Source: Eurosta solidaginis (taxonomy: Eukaryota; Arthropoda; Insecta; Diptera; Tephritidae). Taken from it: a DNA stretch of 64,000 nt. The position numbers and the translations under genes are program-made. The notes under the pieces were generated by a model. The model was given only the letters and a program-made list of their open reading frames with translations, made no database searches and was not told the origin of the DNA. The stretch lies in contig NC_090321.1 of the NCBI RefSeq assembly GCF_040869045.1, positions 180,577,596 through 180,641,595 of the forward strand, in the 5' to 3' direction. Each line of letters opens with the position of its first letter. The first letter of the stretch is position 1. Positions 45,405-58,412 of the stretch are shown here, in pieces.

Positions 45405-48000
45405 ATAAAAAAAATAAACTGGGGTTACCAACTAAACTAACATTATTTTTCAGTCACTGTAACTTGAAAAGAAAATGTTGTTGGCTATTTAGTTTCCTAA
45501 TTTTGTTTTTGTTGTTGTGTACTAAAGGTGGTTCAATTTATGTTCATATATTCAAAGTTGTACAACACTTCGTGTTCTTTTATAGTTTTCACATTTAACA
45601 GTGATTTGTTGCTACCAACCTGTTTTTGCTGTGCCCTACTTAAGGTAACTAATAAATAAAATGCGACACTTAAGATCCCTGTTTAATGTGCAAATCGTGT
45701 AGAAGTGCACCATTTTGATTTGGAACAACTCTTGCTCCATAAAATATAAACTTAAGCGAATAATTTCACAGACTGTCTGAATTAAACTACGTTCGTATTT
45801 ATGGTTTTGTTCTTCCACCTTAAATGGTGTATCATAAAAAAAATAAACTGTGGTTACTAACTAAACTAACATTATTTATCAGTAACTGTAACTTGAATAT
45901 TTTTCCAACAATGCAAAGCCACAGCTTTAGAAAATGTTGGTGACTATTTAGTTTCCTAGTTATACTCAGCTGAGCATACCTCACAGAGTATATTAATTTT
46001 GTTCGCATTAAGATAATCCGTAACGGAATAAACCAATCGAGATAGATATAGACTTCTATATATCAAAATGATCAGGACGAAAAAAGAAATTTAGCCATGC
46101 CCGTCCGTCCGTCTGTCCGTTAACACGATAACTTGAGTAAGTTTTGAGGTATCTTGATGGAATTTGGTGTGTAGGTTCCTGCGCGTACATCTCAGATCGC
46201 TATTTAAAATGAACGAAATCGGACTGCAACCACGCCCACTTTTTCGATATGGAAAATTTCGAAAAACCGAAAAAGTGCGATAAATCCTTACCAAAGACGG
46301 ATAAAGATAAAGCGATAAAACTTGGTATGTGGGTTGACCTTATGACGCAAAATATAAAATTAGTAAAATTTTGGACAATGGGCGTGGCCCTGCACACTTT
46401 TAAAAGAAGGTAAATTAAAAGTTTTACAAGCTGTAATTTGGCAGTCGTTGAAGATATCATGATGAAATTTGGCAGGAACGTTACTCCTATTACTATATGT
46501 GTGCTAAATAAAAATTAGCGAAACCGGATGACGAACACGCCCACTTTTTTTAAGTCAAATTTTAACAAAAATTTAATATCTTTACAGTATAAAAGTAAAT
46601 TATATCAACATTCAACTTCAGTAATAATATTGTGCAACAAAATACAAAAATAAAAGAAAATTTCGATATGGGCGTGGCTCCGCCCTTTTTCATTTAATTT
46701 GTCTAGAATACTTTTAATGCCATAAGTCGAACAAAACTTTACCAATCCTTGTGAAATTTGGTAGGGGCATAGATTCTATGACGAATTTGGTTGAAGCCAC
46801 GCCCAGTTTTTATACACAGTCGACCGTCTGTCCTTCCACTCGGCCGTTAACATAATAACGTGAACAAAGATCGATATATCTTTACTAAACTCAGTTCACG
46901 TAATTATCTGAACTCACTTTGTATTGGTGTAAAAAATGGCCGAAATCCGACTAAGACCATGCCCACTTTTTCGATATCGAAAATTACGAAATATGAAAAA
47001 AAATGCCATATTTCTATACCAAATACGAAAAAAGGGATGAAACATGGTAATTGGATTGGTTTGTTGACGCAAAATATAACTTAGTAGAAGAAAAAGAAAA
47101 AGTTCTGCAGGGCGAAATCAAAAGCCCTTGGAATCTCGGCAGGAATACTGTTCGTGGTATTGTATATATAAATAAATTAGCGGTACCCAACAAATGATGT
47201 TCTGATCACCCTGGTCCACATTTTGGTCGATATCTCGAAAACGCCTTCACATATACAACTAAGGGCCACTCCCTTTTAAAACCCGCATTAATACCTTTAA
47301 TTTGATACCCATATCGTACAAACAAATTCTAGAGTCACCCATGGTCCACCTTTATGGCGATATCCCGAAATGGCATCCACCTATAGAACTATAGCCCACT
47401 CCCTTTTAAGATACTCTTTAATAAAAAAAAAAATAAAAATACCTTCCATTTGATACCCATGTTTTACAAACACATCCCAGGGTTACTCTAGGTTCATTTT
47501 CCTACATGGTGATTTTCCCTTGTTTTCTTACTTGTTTTCAGTCACTTTAACTTGAATAGTTCTTTTTTGTCCATAAATTCCAAAAATGCAAAGTAACAGC
47601 TTTAGAAAATGTTGTTGGCTAATTAGTTTCCTAGTTTTGTTTATGTTGTTGTATACTAAAGGTGGTTCAATTTATGTTCATGTATCCAAAGTTGTACAAC
47701 TTTTCGTGTTCTTTTAAAGTTTTCACATTTAACAGTGATTTGTTGCTACCAACCTGATAGTTTGTTGTTGTTTTTGCTGTGCCCTACGCAAGGTAATTAA
47801 TAAATAAAATGCGACACTTAAGATAAATGTCCAACAGTCACTTGTTTAATGTGCAAAATCGTGTAAAGTGCACCATTTTGATTTGAAACAACTTTTGCTC
47901 CATAAAATATAAACTTAAACGCATAATTTAACAGACTGCCTGCATTAAACTGTGTTCGTATTTATGGTTTTGTTCTTTCGCCTTAAATGGTCTACTTTCA
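45405..48000 (+). repeat. ~430-bp direct duplication with copy F at the junction
   Basis: 45405-45830 and 47538-48000 share TACTAAAGGTGGTTCAATTT, ACAGTGATTTGTTGCTACCA, AATAAAATGCGACACTTAAG and TATGGTTTTGTTCTT. A partial third unit (45831-45960) repeats the first unit's start (ATCATAAAAAAAATAAACTG) and is cut by copy F. After copy F the next unit begins again at CAGTCACTTTAACTTGAAT. Confidence 0.8.
45961..47534 (+). mobile_element. Minisatellite-family element, copy F (hairpin lost)
   Basis: Starts TATACTCAGCTGAGCATACC. It has the full non-repeat arm and two to three minisatellite units. It ends GGTGATTTTCCCTTGTTTTC then TTACTTG, so the 3' hairpin and its neighbouring inverted motif are deleted. 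An A-rich tract interrupts the last unit near 47424. Confidence 0.8.
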
Positions 48001-48369
48001 GCTCCAGTTAACCCACATAGCTCGACAACCTATTGAAGCGGCACACACATCCTTGCTCTAACTATTTTGCTACTTTTATTTGCCAACTATTTGTTATGGA
48101 TGAGTGAGTTTATGTGCGTATGTAAGTCACTTGTCAGTGATGTTCCTAACATAATGGGCTACATTTCCTGCACTAATTATAATTAATGATCTCTTAAACG
48201 AACTTTACACTTTCTTCCAACAAATTTTATAAACAAAACCAAAAACATAAAAATATATGTTATAGTTAAACAGATATTAGGTTTAAGGTTTAAAAAGTTG
48301 GAAACATTTTAGAGCGCACTGTAATATGGGGAAAATAAAGTCATAGAATTGGTATACACCTAACACGAG

Positions 48370-48657
48370 CATATTGATAATTAATATTTACTCGGCAGCT
48401 CGTGGTTTGGCTATGCACTGAGTTTAGAGCCCTAAAAAATCCCATCTGCTCTACTCGGATTCTGAATTTACATATTGATCCCGAACTTTAAATACGTGAC
48501 ATCCTCTAGAATGGTCTTTATAAGTTGGACGGACTTTGGAACTCGCTACCCTCCAAGACGAAAGCAATCAGAAAAGCATGTTTCAAACTAGCAGTAATAT
48601 CATATCATAATTCATAAAAAATTACAAATAATTTCAAATTAATAATAATAATAATAA
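48370..48657 (+). pseudogene. LINE 3' end fragment
   Basis: The plus strand reads LDGLWNSLPSKTKAIRKACF, then KLAVISYHNS and a stop. LWNSLP with a following basic helix is the C-terminus of the same kind of LINE that occurs at 63.3 kb (IRLWNSLPSRLRLISNA). An (AAT)n tract (48640-48656) follows as the 3' tail. Upstream frames decay quickly. Confidence 0.5.
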
Positions 48658-48659
48658 CT

Positions 48660-51520
48660 CCAAACATACCCAAGACTATGATTTGGGGGTATGCAACTTG
48701 AATTTCTAGGGCCTTCATATGCAAGGAATCCTTACGGCATGGTTGCGAATGAGGCGGATATGCGTGCAAACTACAACTCACAAGGACTAACGTCAACTAT
48801 ATTGGCTATATACTCGTAAATAAAGAGCAGCGCATGAGGTAACAACTATGGTCTGGAGCAGAGTATGGTTTAGGGTTACATGGTGCATAAAGGGCCACTT
48901 TGTATAGAAACAAAACAGGCGGCGGTAGTAAGCTAGGCATAAAAAATACTTATTTTGAAAATGGAAACGAGTTGCCGGAAGAAAGGGATGCGAGGAGCTT
49001 AATATGATGGACATATTTTAAAAAAGATTTTGCATATTTATAAAGATTTCAGAACCGCTTAAGAATAATAGAGTTTGTAGAACCCTCTATTTTTTCACAC
49101 AACGAGATTTGTGTAATATTCGTCACAATATATTGTAATCGTTGGAAGGAGGATGAATTGTTTAATTAATACAATCCCTTAAAACAATCAAAAATACCTC
49201 AAGACAACGTGTAGATGCAATTTAAAATTACACCTCAAATGGGACATTACAAATAAATTTCACAAAAGTATGAACTGACGTTTCTTATTATATCAATCAT
49301 CTTTGATTCTGACACTCTAAATGCTGGCATTGCATTTCTGACTAGAAAACACTAAAGTAACGGGAAATAATAAGTACCTGCCCAGCTGTTCAAACGTGAA
49401 TGTTAAGTATTGGCAAAAATTATACATTAACTCTTGAAACGCTCGAAAAGTTGTGCCGGAATTTGGAACTACTTAAGTAATCAACGATTAGATTCCTGGG
49501 TAGCTAGAAACTGGATACAAAGAAGCCGAGTTTAGTACACTGTTTAAATGCAGCATAAGGAAAAATTCAGTTTGATAGCGTATATTTAGAATGTTCGTTA
49601 AAAGGGATATTTTGGTCGATATAAAGTATTAACGGTTCGAAACCCATTAACCATGCAAAGCTGAGACGTAGAAAGTTTTTATGTGAGATATTGTGGTATA
49701 TTTTTAAATAATTTCCCGGTGAGATAGAGTCCTCCAGAATCCGATGATAATCGGACACAAGGGAAAAAGGCTTCGCCAGATCGAACGTAGTTGGAGAAAT
49801 ACAAAAACTTCATTCAAACAAGCGAAATATTTCAATAAATTTTCAAATAATATTTTGAAAAGCTAAATACTTAAAACTCGGAAAGCAATTCAGGGTATGA
49901 AAAAAATTTAGTATAATCTTGAAAATAACACTGTAGATAGAAAAATCGGAAGATGGTACACGTTCCGTTATGTTTAGAATATTACTACGAAATAGGAAAA
50001 TATTAAAAGCGATTGTTATGTAACACTCCTGTGAGTTAGTGACTTGAAAACTTAACTTTCTTTCAGAAGCTCATGGCATTGAAATAAGAACCAAAATATT
50101 TCGTTGCTTGAAGAATGTTGAAGCCCATGTTGAAACATATATTAGACTTGAAATCACTGTCACTTGACGGCACGATTGCTCTGATAAAAAATTAAAAAAA
50201 AAAAAAGTTTATAAAATAAAAAGCAGACTATTTTCCCAAAACAAAGACATAGTTTTGATGAACGTTATCACTGAAAAGTTTCCAATATAAGTTCCATTTT
50301 ATTTAGACAAAATTGTTGGGCTCAGTCCATTTGCTGTGAATAATTATTTGTCAACATAAAATTTTTGATTCCAACCAGTTTTCGCATTTTTTTGAAATAT
50401 TTGTTTCTGAAGAGTAAAGGGAAGACGACAACAAAGTGTAAGAAGAAAAGCAATAAGCAGAAAAAAGTAAGAAAAAGAGAAAAATGAAAGGCTATATGAA
50501 GAGAATGGGTGAGATGAGGAGGGTAGAGATAACAATGTCTCAAATTTAGAAAATTAAATTTTTTTTCGCTTAGTCTGGTAGCATGCGCTATTTTAGAATT
50601 ATTTCTCTTACCTATAAGCTAATCTTTATGCAGCACATTTTTTCACAAATTTGCTGGTTTTGAATATAAATGATTTTTGATTTAACATACTTATTACATA
50701 TTTATATAGGTATGTACGTTTATGGCAAGCACTTTTTATTGAACTTTAGCAATGATCAATTCAAAGTTTTTATGATTTTTATTATTAATTTAATTATAAA
50801 ATGATTCACAATGAAGCACTAATTTAATTACCACTTAGTTTTTCTTTGTTATTATTCTAGAAATTTTATTAAATTTTTTTGATTATTTGTATTGCAGCGG
50901 CATTTTTTTCGAAGCTAAAAAGTTTTAAGCTACTTTTAATTTGCATATTAACTATTTATGCTATGTATGGGAGATTTTATAAACTTTTTTAATGCGGGTG
51001 TTTTTATTTTTTATTTTGCAAATATATAATTTAATAAATATTTATATGGATCTATATACTACGTATGTATGTATTGGCATATCGTTTGCATGTCATATTT
51101 TTTCAATATTTACATTACCATCGCAAATTTTGCAATCAGCCCACAAATTTTTGTTACACTAAATTTATTTGCATTTTAAGGGATTTTCACACACGCACTA
51201 TTTGGTTGCAGATGTTTATTAGTTTTTCCAAAGTCTTTTTTTTTATTATTTTGTGTATTTTTTATTTTTTTTATGAATTTTTATTCATATCTTTTGCTAT
51301 TAAGATAATTATCTTTTCAACTTTTTGGTGAAATTTTTTCAGTCAACGGTTTCCCTTAAATATTTGTATAAATATTCTTAGAAAAATATTCATTACACTC
51401 AAGAGCAGTAATACGAGTTTAAATCGAACCAATTTTTGATTATGTGAGACGTAAAAAAAAATTTGTTTCTTTCAAAGTTAAGCTCCAAAACATAGGTATT
51501 GAATTTCGAAGTTTTACCTT
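48660..51520. other. no identified gene
   Basis: AT-rich DNA. The minus-strand Ser/Phe/Leu-rich frames at 50322-50543 are low-complexity. No repeat ends, RNA gene or domain could be recognised. Confidence 0.4.
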
Positions 51521-51526
51521 TCGCTA

Positions 51527-52700
51527 CAGTAAATGTCAAAAGAAAGTACACGCGAGTTTAATGTAACAATATTAGCTATACTTAATGCCTTTCTAGGCGA
51601 CACAATGGAACATATTATATATGTTTTGAAAATGATATGTTATTCTGTTCAATTTAATGGAAAACAAAAACAAAGCTCTTACAGCAAAAATTGCTATGGA
51701 GAAAAAACCGAAAATATTTCATATATCTAGTGCCAAAAGAAAGTGAACAAGCTGGGGTTCATATATTTGCAAAGAAAAAAGTCGTAACACCCGACACATA
51801 AACGCCGCACTATATGGAATAAGTTGTGTCAAAATCAAATTTATTCACAACGACTAAGGATAGACTTATGAAACAGTTGAAAGGTCAAGTTTTTGTTTGG
51901 CAAGCACTTCGAGTGTATTTCTGCCATGAAAATCTCTCAGTAAAAACTCATCTGCCTTGCAGATGCCGTTTGTAGCTCCCGTCCGCAAATTTGTGGGAAA
52001 AATTAAAAGGAGCACGACAAAAATTTGAAGAGAAACTCGGTCTTAAATCGGAGGCTGTCGCGCCTTAAATATTTTTTGTTTTTTGTTTTTGTTTTTCACA
52101 GTGCCCTGCTTTGAATGATAACCTACTAAAATGAACTATTTGAAGTGTTCAGGTATTAGCGATCATTATTTAAATTTTCGGAAGAACATTTTTCGCAATG
52201 AAAAATGCCTATCGACATTCTCGAGCCTGTGGTATTATATCATTAGGAAAGGAAAACCTTCCACCGAATTGAAAATATTAATACTATAGAGATCACAATA
52301 CTGTACGAAATATTATTGAAAAAGCAAAAAATATGGAAAAATGCAAACTCGTTCCAAATTAGGCAGACCACAACGACAAGAAGGTACTAAAATATGGTAA
52401 GTTATGCGAAGTATTGTGAAAAATCCTTCTGATGGTGCTGTAAAATTGTCAAAAAATACTTCAGAAATATCAGAATCGGCGGTAAATGCCATACAATGAA
52501 TGCCAAATCCATCATTATGTGCAAACGGTCTAGATGGGCAAGTTCCACTGAAAAACTTTGTACTTTCAGCAGCGAAAACAAATTTGATGTGTCAGGGAAG
52601 AAAAAGCAAGAAAAATGTGAAGAACATTAAATAAAACACTAGGCGAAATGCAATATTATATCGGAGCGGTTAAGTGATGGAGTAGGGCTATTTGGCCTTA
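51527..52700 (+). mobile_element. Tc1-like DNA transposon relic
   Basis: The left end CAGTAAATGTCAAAAGAAAG follows a TA dinucleotide (51525-51526). The ACAGT...CAAAAGAAAGTACAC pattern is common at Tc1-like ends, and a similar motif (GTGCCAAAAGAAAGTGAAC) recurs at 51731. At about 52350-52640 the plus strand reads LGRPQRQEGT, SIVKNPSDGAVKLSKNTSEI and GLDGQVPLKNFVLSAAKT across frameshifts, resembling the N-terminal helix-turn-helix region of Tc1 transposases. The DDE core and right end were not found. A SINE (51898-52075) interrupts it. Confidence 0.5.
51898..52075 (+). mobile_element. tRNA-derived SINE, 5'-truncated
   Basis: The body starts GGCAAGCACTTCGAGTGTAT and continues CTGCCATGAAAATCTCTCAG and ACTCATCTGCCTTGCAGATG. 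The 3' module AAATCGGAGGCTGTCGCGCC precedes a T-rich tail. The tRNA-like head is absent. Confidence 0.75.
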
Positions 52701-53400
52701 GGCGATGTGGGAAATTTGGTTTTCATAAAATGTTCCATGAATAAACAAGACTATCCGAATATGTTTAAGAATAAATGAATCGTTTAGTATTAAAAGGGCA
52801 CGTGCCCACATTTTTATATTTCTAAGCAGACGAAAAAAACGATGTAACTTTTTTATTTTTCTTATTTTCCAATTATTGTAAATGATAGGTTGTAGGTAAG
52901 ATTGAAGTACCCTTTGAAGCAATTTTTGAAGGTAATTACATAATTATTTTCTAGACTTTTCGTGCGTTTTAGTCTATGGACTTGTGCCCTTCCAATAATA
53001 AATAAGTCATTGAAATACAAAATTGCTGACCGTTTATGTTAAAAATGCTAACAAACATCTAAGGAATAAATAAATAGTTCGACTGACTCTGTTAACAAAT
53101 ATAAAGAAAATGCGCGGGTGACCCCTAATGTTTTTGGGTTTGGGCTATTGGGCTAAACAATAATATATACATATATTTTTTTACGATCCGAAACGGGGAA
53201 ACTTATTTTCTATATATGAGTTAGACGAGCTGGTTGAAGTCGGCCACGCAATGATAATGCCCTAGGGAATATAAGAAATTAAATTTTTGATCATGCTATT
53301 TTTTTTACTTTCTGATTTTGTCGGTTAGCTTACAGTTAATATTGTTCATTAAGCCATTAACGGTCGGCGAATGAGTTAATCTTAACTGTTGGGGATCATC
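52701..53400. other. no gene seen
   Basis: AT-rich. The minus frame at 52698-52922 has no domain. The last ~60 bases may be decayed R1 sequence. Confidence 0.4.
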
Positions 53401-53410
53401 AAATCACTTC

Positions 53411-54240
53411 ACTTCACAGGATTCCATAAAATACTTAGGAGTGCACGCTGACTCTAAGTTAACTTTCAAAGGGCAGTTCAGAGCGGTGGGAGAGAAAATT
53501 ACCAAAGTTAATGGAGCACTTAAGCGAATAATGCCTAACATTGGTGGTCCGAGCGAAGCTACCCGTCATCTATTGTCCACAGTAACCAGTTCGATAATAC
53601 TATACGCAGCACCAGTGTGGTGCGGATCTAAACGGACCCATCAAAAAGATATATTAGCAGCATACCGACTTGCAGCTACAAGAATAGCAAGTGCTTATCG
53701 GACGGTGTCCGACGACGCGATCCTTGCCCTAACCTGGAAAATCCCAGTGGACTTACTGGCAAGCGAAATGGCCGATCTGTATAACACTAATATCGAGCGA
53801 CAATCTGAAGAAGCCAGGAAAAGGCATGGAAACAATAGTTAAGTGACACGACGAGCGTTGGACCTTCACGTTAGTTTGGGACGTAGCTCAATGGAATGAG
53901 CGGAAGCACGACGAACTGAACTACCATCTCACGCAGATACTGAGTGGACATGGCGGTTATTTATGGAAGCGTAGGTTAGAGGAAGATCCTCTTTGCCCAA
54001 TATGTACCACGGAGTTAGAAAACGCAGAACACGTCATATTCCACTGTCCCCGATTACACGAGGAAAGACTCACCTTGCATAGAGTTTTTGGGGAGGAACC
54101 TACCACGAGAAATTTGGTATCACAAATGTGCAACAGGAAGGAATGCTGGACTGCAGTGAGCAAAATTGCATTTATAGTCATGACACGCCTTATGGATGCT
54201 GATAGAGAGCGCAGAGAAATGCCCAGGTGAAGCAGTGGCG
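53411..54240 (+). pseudogene. R1-type LINE, RT C-terminus and zinc-knuckle tail
   Basis: A 134-codon open stretch (53441-53842) reads KITKVNGALKRIMPNIGGPS, HLLSTVTSSIILYAAPVWCG, YRLAATRIASAYRTVSDDAI and IPVDLLASEM, the post-RT region of R1-clade LINEs. After a one-base frameshift the frame continues to about 54229 with DPLCPICTTELENAEHVIFH and then CPRL: the CCHC motif that ends R1 proteins. R1 elements encode an endonuclease and RT on one polypeptide; both are absent, as in a typical 5'-truncated insertion. A duplicated CACTT near 53406 disturbs the upstream frame. Confidence 0.85.
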
Positions 54241-54904
54241 ATTAAATCGACACTCAGAGCAAATAGCAGGAACCTGGACGCAGGAGCAACAGTGGACTCT
54301 TAAAAAATGAGAAATGCGGAAGCTACCCTGAAGTAATGTGAAAGTGATACCGGGGTGGGCGCCGGTTCCAAAACGGAGCTGTTTTTGGGCATTCGGCATT
54401 TTTCAGGCATTAACAGTGTTCGATTTTTAGGGAACCCTATCACCCTTCCTAAAATAGGAGAACTCAGTGATCTTTAAATACGTTCGTTTAATCTCTTGGC
54501 AGAACATCCGCTAGTGATAAATTTCGCTTTATTTTATTTTAAGTCAACACTTGTTAAAATTCAGAACTACTTACGCCATTATTTACCAAAAAAAAATTAT
54601 TTTATAGTCAATCATGTTTGAATATTGACGTTGGGAATATATTCGATCTCTTTGTTTTAAATTTCTCTTGATATAGCCAAAATGTCTATCACACAACAAG
54701 TTAATATGACCTCTAACCCTGAAAACATCACTTAAAAAGCTGATGAGTGGCAGAAGACTGGTGAAGATACCGAATAACGTGTTATTATAAGGGCACAACT
54801 CCACGACATTAGCCCTTCAGAAAATAAACGCAATATTCCGTAACCTATAAAATTGAATAGGATAAAGGTGGATATACATTAAACATTGCATTAAATATGC
54901 AATT

Positions 54905-55445
54905 TTTGCCCAAATGTGGACATTTGCCCTTTTATGGAGCGCAAAACCTCTATAATGTGGCTGGAGAGGCCGAGCTGCGCTAACTTATAGAAAAGCATAT
55001 TCCGTGGGACTGTGTCAAAAGCACTTAAAAAATCAACAAAAAGGCGAAAGTTTTATTCTTCGCGCCAAATTTTAACTGAACTATACTAGCTAAATTATAC
55101 AAATTGTCCATTGTGGATTAGCCTTTACGGAAACCCGCCTGGAGTTCAGAAATTTTATCATTACAATCAAGCCAAGCATTGATGCGGCTCAGAAGCAAAC
55201 CAGCCAAAATTTTTTATTTTTTATATTGAATCAAGCAGTGATAGCCCCCTGTAATTGGATGGAAGATCGGGATCACCCTTTTTGAAAAGGGCAACTATAA
55301 TAGAGTCACGAAACGATTGAGGAATTTGCTTCTTTAAAAATATTACGTTGAACAAAGCAAGAAGCTCAGTTAAGAGACACTCTGGTGCGTACTTTTAAAA
55401 CTCATAACAGATACGATCTTGACCGGGAGCCTTGATGTCTTTTAA
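54905..55445 (-). pseudogene. LINE reverse transcriptase relic, minus strand
   Basis: Reading from 55445 down: IKAPGQDRICYEF, YAPECLLTELLALFNVIF, IPQSFRDSIIVALFKKGDPD, LPSNYRGLSLLDSI, KILAGLLLSRINAWLDCNDK, ISELQAGFRKGQSTMDNLYN and LVDFLSAFDTVPRNML. These are RT blocks 0-3 of a non-LTR retrotransposon, in order, across several stops and frameshifts. FR and AFD are conserved. No single long open frame survives. Clade uncertain. Confidence 0.75.
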
Positions 55446-56026
55446 ACCATTTTATTTTTGCAAAAATTTAACTTTCGAGCGCATTACATAAATGTACAAA
55501 AATAAGTTTAAAATGAGGAAAGAAGAGTGAAAAACTTGGAAAATTTAAAGTTGTTTAATTTTAGCAATGCGTTAAATAAAAAAAAAGAAATACGAAAAGT
55601 CAAGGCTCGAACTTCGAGATCTATTTTTTCGCATCAGGCTCAATCCCTTCAAAAAATAAAAATAACTAGATACGAAATTGAATTTGGGAAATCATGTGTT
55701 TTAAATTTTAATGGACATTTGGTGCAATAAACAAAAAAAAAAATTATTTGGCCCCAAAGTGCTATTTTCAAATTTTATCTCTTCTTTGTTCACTATTTTA
55801 TGTTGTTTATTTTTATTTCAAATTTATTTCCGGTTTACTTTTTCCTTTTATTTACTGTTTTTCAACATTATTTGCCGCGTATTTTGGTCGCTTAGCTGTT
55901 TTTCAATTGTTGTTCTTGTTAATAGTTGGATTTGGAGCTGCATTGCCAAGACCGGTTGTCGATTGCCAAGTATGCTAACGGTTGTTGCGGCACTTTCAAT
56001 TGGCGTGTTCGTGCATAACATGTCTA
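55446..56026. other. no gene seen
   Basis: AT-rich. The plus frame 55711-56079 is Phe/Leu/Tyr-rich and probably chance. Confidence 0.4.
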
Positions 56027-57288
56027 CGCTGAAAGAAATGGTGCTAGTAAAATCAACAAATCGTTTCTGTTGTTCTTGACTTAACGGAGATTCGGTGAAA
56101 CTGATTTTTCTGGTAACACAACTGAACTCACTGGTCATTTCAACAGCGATCAACAGTCAATAAAAGAGCAAATTTCAAAGAGAATTTTACGCTAACTGCG
56201 CTCTCTACTTTGCACTTATGACTATGGTGCCACTTGTTAAAAAAAAAAAACACCAAAATAAGAAAACCACCAAAACAACAAAAACTAGTTTTTCAGTTAT
56301 CAATACAAAACGAAAAAGCCCTTTTTTGAATTTACTGTGCATTACACTGCAAAAAATTATGCGGTACCGCGACAGCTATTTATCGGGTACAATTTTGTAA
56401 TTTCTCCTCCAAGCGAAATGCAAAATTCCGCCCTCTTGTTGCAAAAGTTGTGTTTGAATGAACAGGATTTTTCCAAAATTAATAACATTTTGTTCAAGTT
56501 TTTACGAATTTCCACTCACGCGAACGAATCTATTAAGATAATAAAAAACATCCTTTTTTAATGTTGATGTTTCCGACAACATAAAAGTTTGAGTTGTTTT
56601 GGAATTGTTTCAACTTAAAGTGTTACGAAAATCAAACTTGCCGAATTACATGTAAAGTTACTCCAGTGATGAATTACCTTCCCGCATTTGATTCTTTACT
56701 TTTCTGTAACTTACAAGTTCTCTATTTAAATATTATGTCAAACATTTATACTGCAAATTTTGTTCGAAACAATCAAGTGTGGCAACTACATGCGAGAGAA
56801 GAAATTGAGAATGAGCTGAGCTGCAACTGAAAGAATTGAGAAACAATTTTGTGACTACTATTTTCAATTCCATTTGAAAAGCGAAGTTCAAGGCTATAAA
56901 TTAAAGAAATTATAAATTATAAAATTTGGTGAAAGTGCGTTTAATAAAACTAAATAATAAAGTGTATATTGTTTAATGTGTGCCAGCATATTTGATGTAA
57001 GCACAATTGAAGTTCGGTGAGTAAGTGCGTACATATGTATGGATATGTAGCAAGCATGCGTATTTATGTATTCACATATTTACATATGTATATGGCAACA
57101 TAGGTACTTTCGTACAAAGCTGTCGCAACAACTTTTTTTGTTCATTTGACTACTAAAGCGGTCAATTACGAATCAACGATTTGTGCGCAGTTGAATCAAC
57201 ATCTTGTTGCGGTGGAAAAAAAATGACAGAAATTTCGGTTGAATTGAACCGTATTTCGGTTGATTTTACCAGTCTTTTTCTTTCAGTG
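56027..57288. mobile_element. Short TIR element (CACTGAAAG ends), copy 2
   Basis: The left end CGCTGAAAGAAATGG and the right end CTTTTTCTTTCAGTG match copy 1 at 3045-3843. It shares CAGCGATCAACAGTCAAT, AGAGAATTTTACGCT and TAGGTACTTTCGTACAAAGC. It is longer because it keeps a middle section (about 56230-57050) absent from copy 1. It lacks the SINE that sits in copy 1. The middle frames (56218-56830) have no recognisable domain. Confidence 0.7.
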
Positions 57289-57427
57289 TGGGGGCAAGAG
57301 CTTTTAGTTAGCTTTCAACTAATTTTTATTTTTGTATATTCATTCATCTATTCCATTTTACATACTAAGTAGTAACATTTCATGAGCTATAGTCCGTTTA
57401 TAAGCTTTTGAGCACCACATACTAATA

Positions 57428-58412
57428 AACATGTCAAAGCTGCCTTCACCACTAGAAGGAGTTACCACTGTATTATACGCCGATGACTACACAATAATGG
57501 CTGCAGGTCCCCGCCCATCCATCGATGAGTTATGTAATAAAATAAACAACTATCTCCCTGATTTCCCCAAACATGACAATGTCACCGACCAAATCATCGG
57601 CGACCTTTTCTACAACATACACAAAACAAATGTCGACCATATTGGACATCCATGTCGATGGTACTACTCTACCGACTGTCTTACATCCAAAATTTCTGGG
57701 TGTGACGTTCGATCAGGATCTACATTTTGTCAAGCATGCATCTTCAATTGGACCTAAAGTCCAGAGCCGTGATAAAATCCGAAGAAAGACGCTCATTACC
57801 ATTTAAAAAGCAATTGGCCGTTCGCTTCCAAGCTACGCGTCTCCGATATGGTCGCCAAAACTACAGATTCCTCACTTGACGAAAATACAGACCTGCCAAA
57901 ACACAGATCTCAGAACCGCCACGGGCTGTTTTCTTATGTCGTCAGAACACTATCTACACAGTGAGGCGTTAGTACTCCTCACTAGGGAGAGAAAGGAAAT
58001 TCTGAACAAACAGTTTCTGCGAAACACCCCGAATATTGGGCATCCCAACCGACATCTAATTGAAGAGGCCCGCCTCTCAGGAACTCTAGAAGTCATCTTC
58101 GAAAGCATTATGAGGAAAAACGGAACCTGAGAACTCTTCTGTATGTAGTAGAAAAACAAAAAGGGGTCTTCAGTGAGATCCACAAAAAGGGGTTGGACCT
58201 CTATTGTCCAGCGTTAAATTCCCTGAACCCGCATTTTTTCAATTGCAATGAGGAGCTAACGCCTTTAACACCCCTCTAATCCTACCCTTTTAAAAGCGCA
58301 AGTTTCCTTGGACTCCAGTTAGAGGATATTGATGACAATTTGTGAGTGATAGCACCTATTGGATGGGGCGAAGCGCTTCTACAAAAACAACATGGAGATA
58401 AATAAATAAATT
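57428..58412 (+). pseudogene. Jockey-type LINE, RT C-terminal part and 3' UTR
   Basis: Reads SKLPSPLEGVTTVLYADDYT, then IMAAGPRPSIDELCNKINNY: RT block 5 with YADD intact. After frameshifts: PKFLGVTFDQDLHFVKHASS, TKIQTCQNTDLRTATGCFLM, HLHSEALVLLTRERKEILNK, and PNIGHPNRHLIEEARLSG. This is the order of Jockey-clade RT C-termini. The 3' UTR follows, ending ACAACATGG-AGATAAATAAATAAAT. It is 5'-truncated inside RT. The RT stretch that would come just before it is seen, from another copy, at 2275-2520. Confidence 0.82.

Noticed and set aside
50322..50543. Ser/Phe-rich minus-strand frames
   Set aside because: Low-complexity translation of an A/G-rich tract; two frames overlap in different phases.
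55711..56153. Three overlapping frames, including a hydrophobic 122-codon one
   Set aside because: Phe/Leu/Tyr richness follows from T-rich DNA; no conserved motif, and frames on both strands overlap.
57950..58183. Minus-strand 77-codon frame
   Set aside because: Antisense to the Jockey-type RT.
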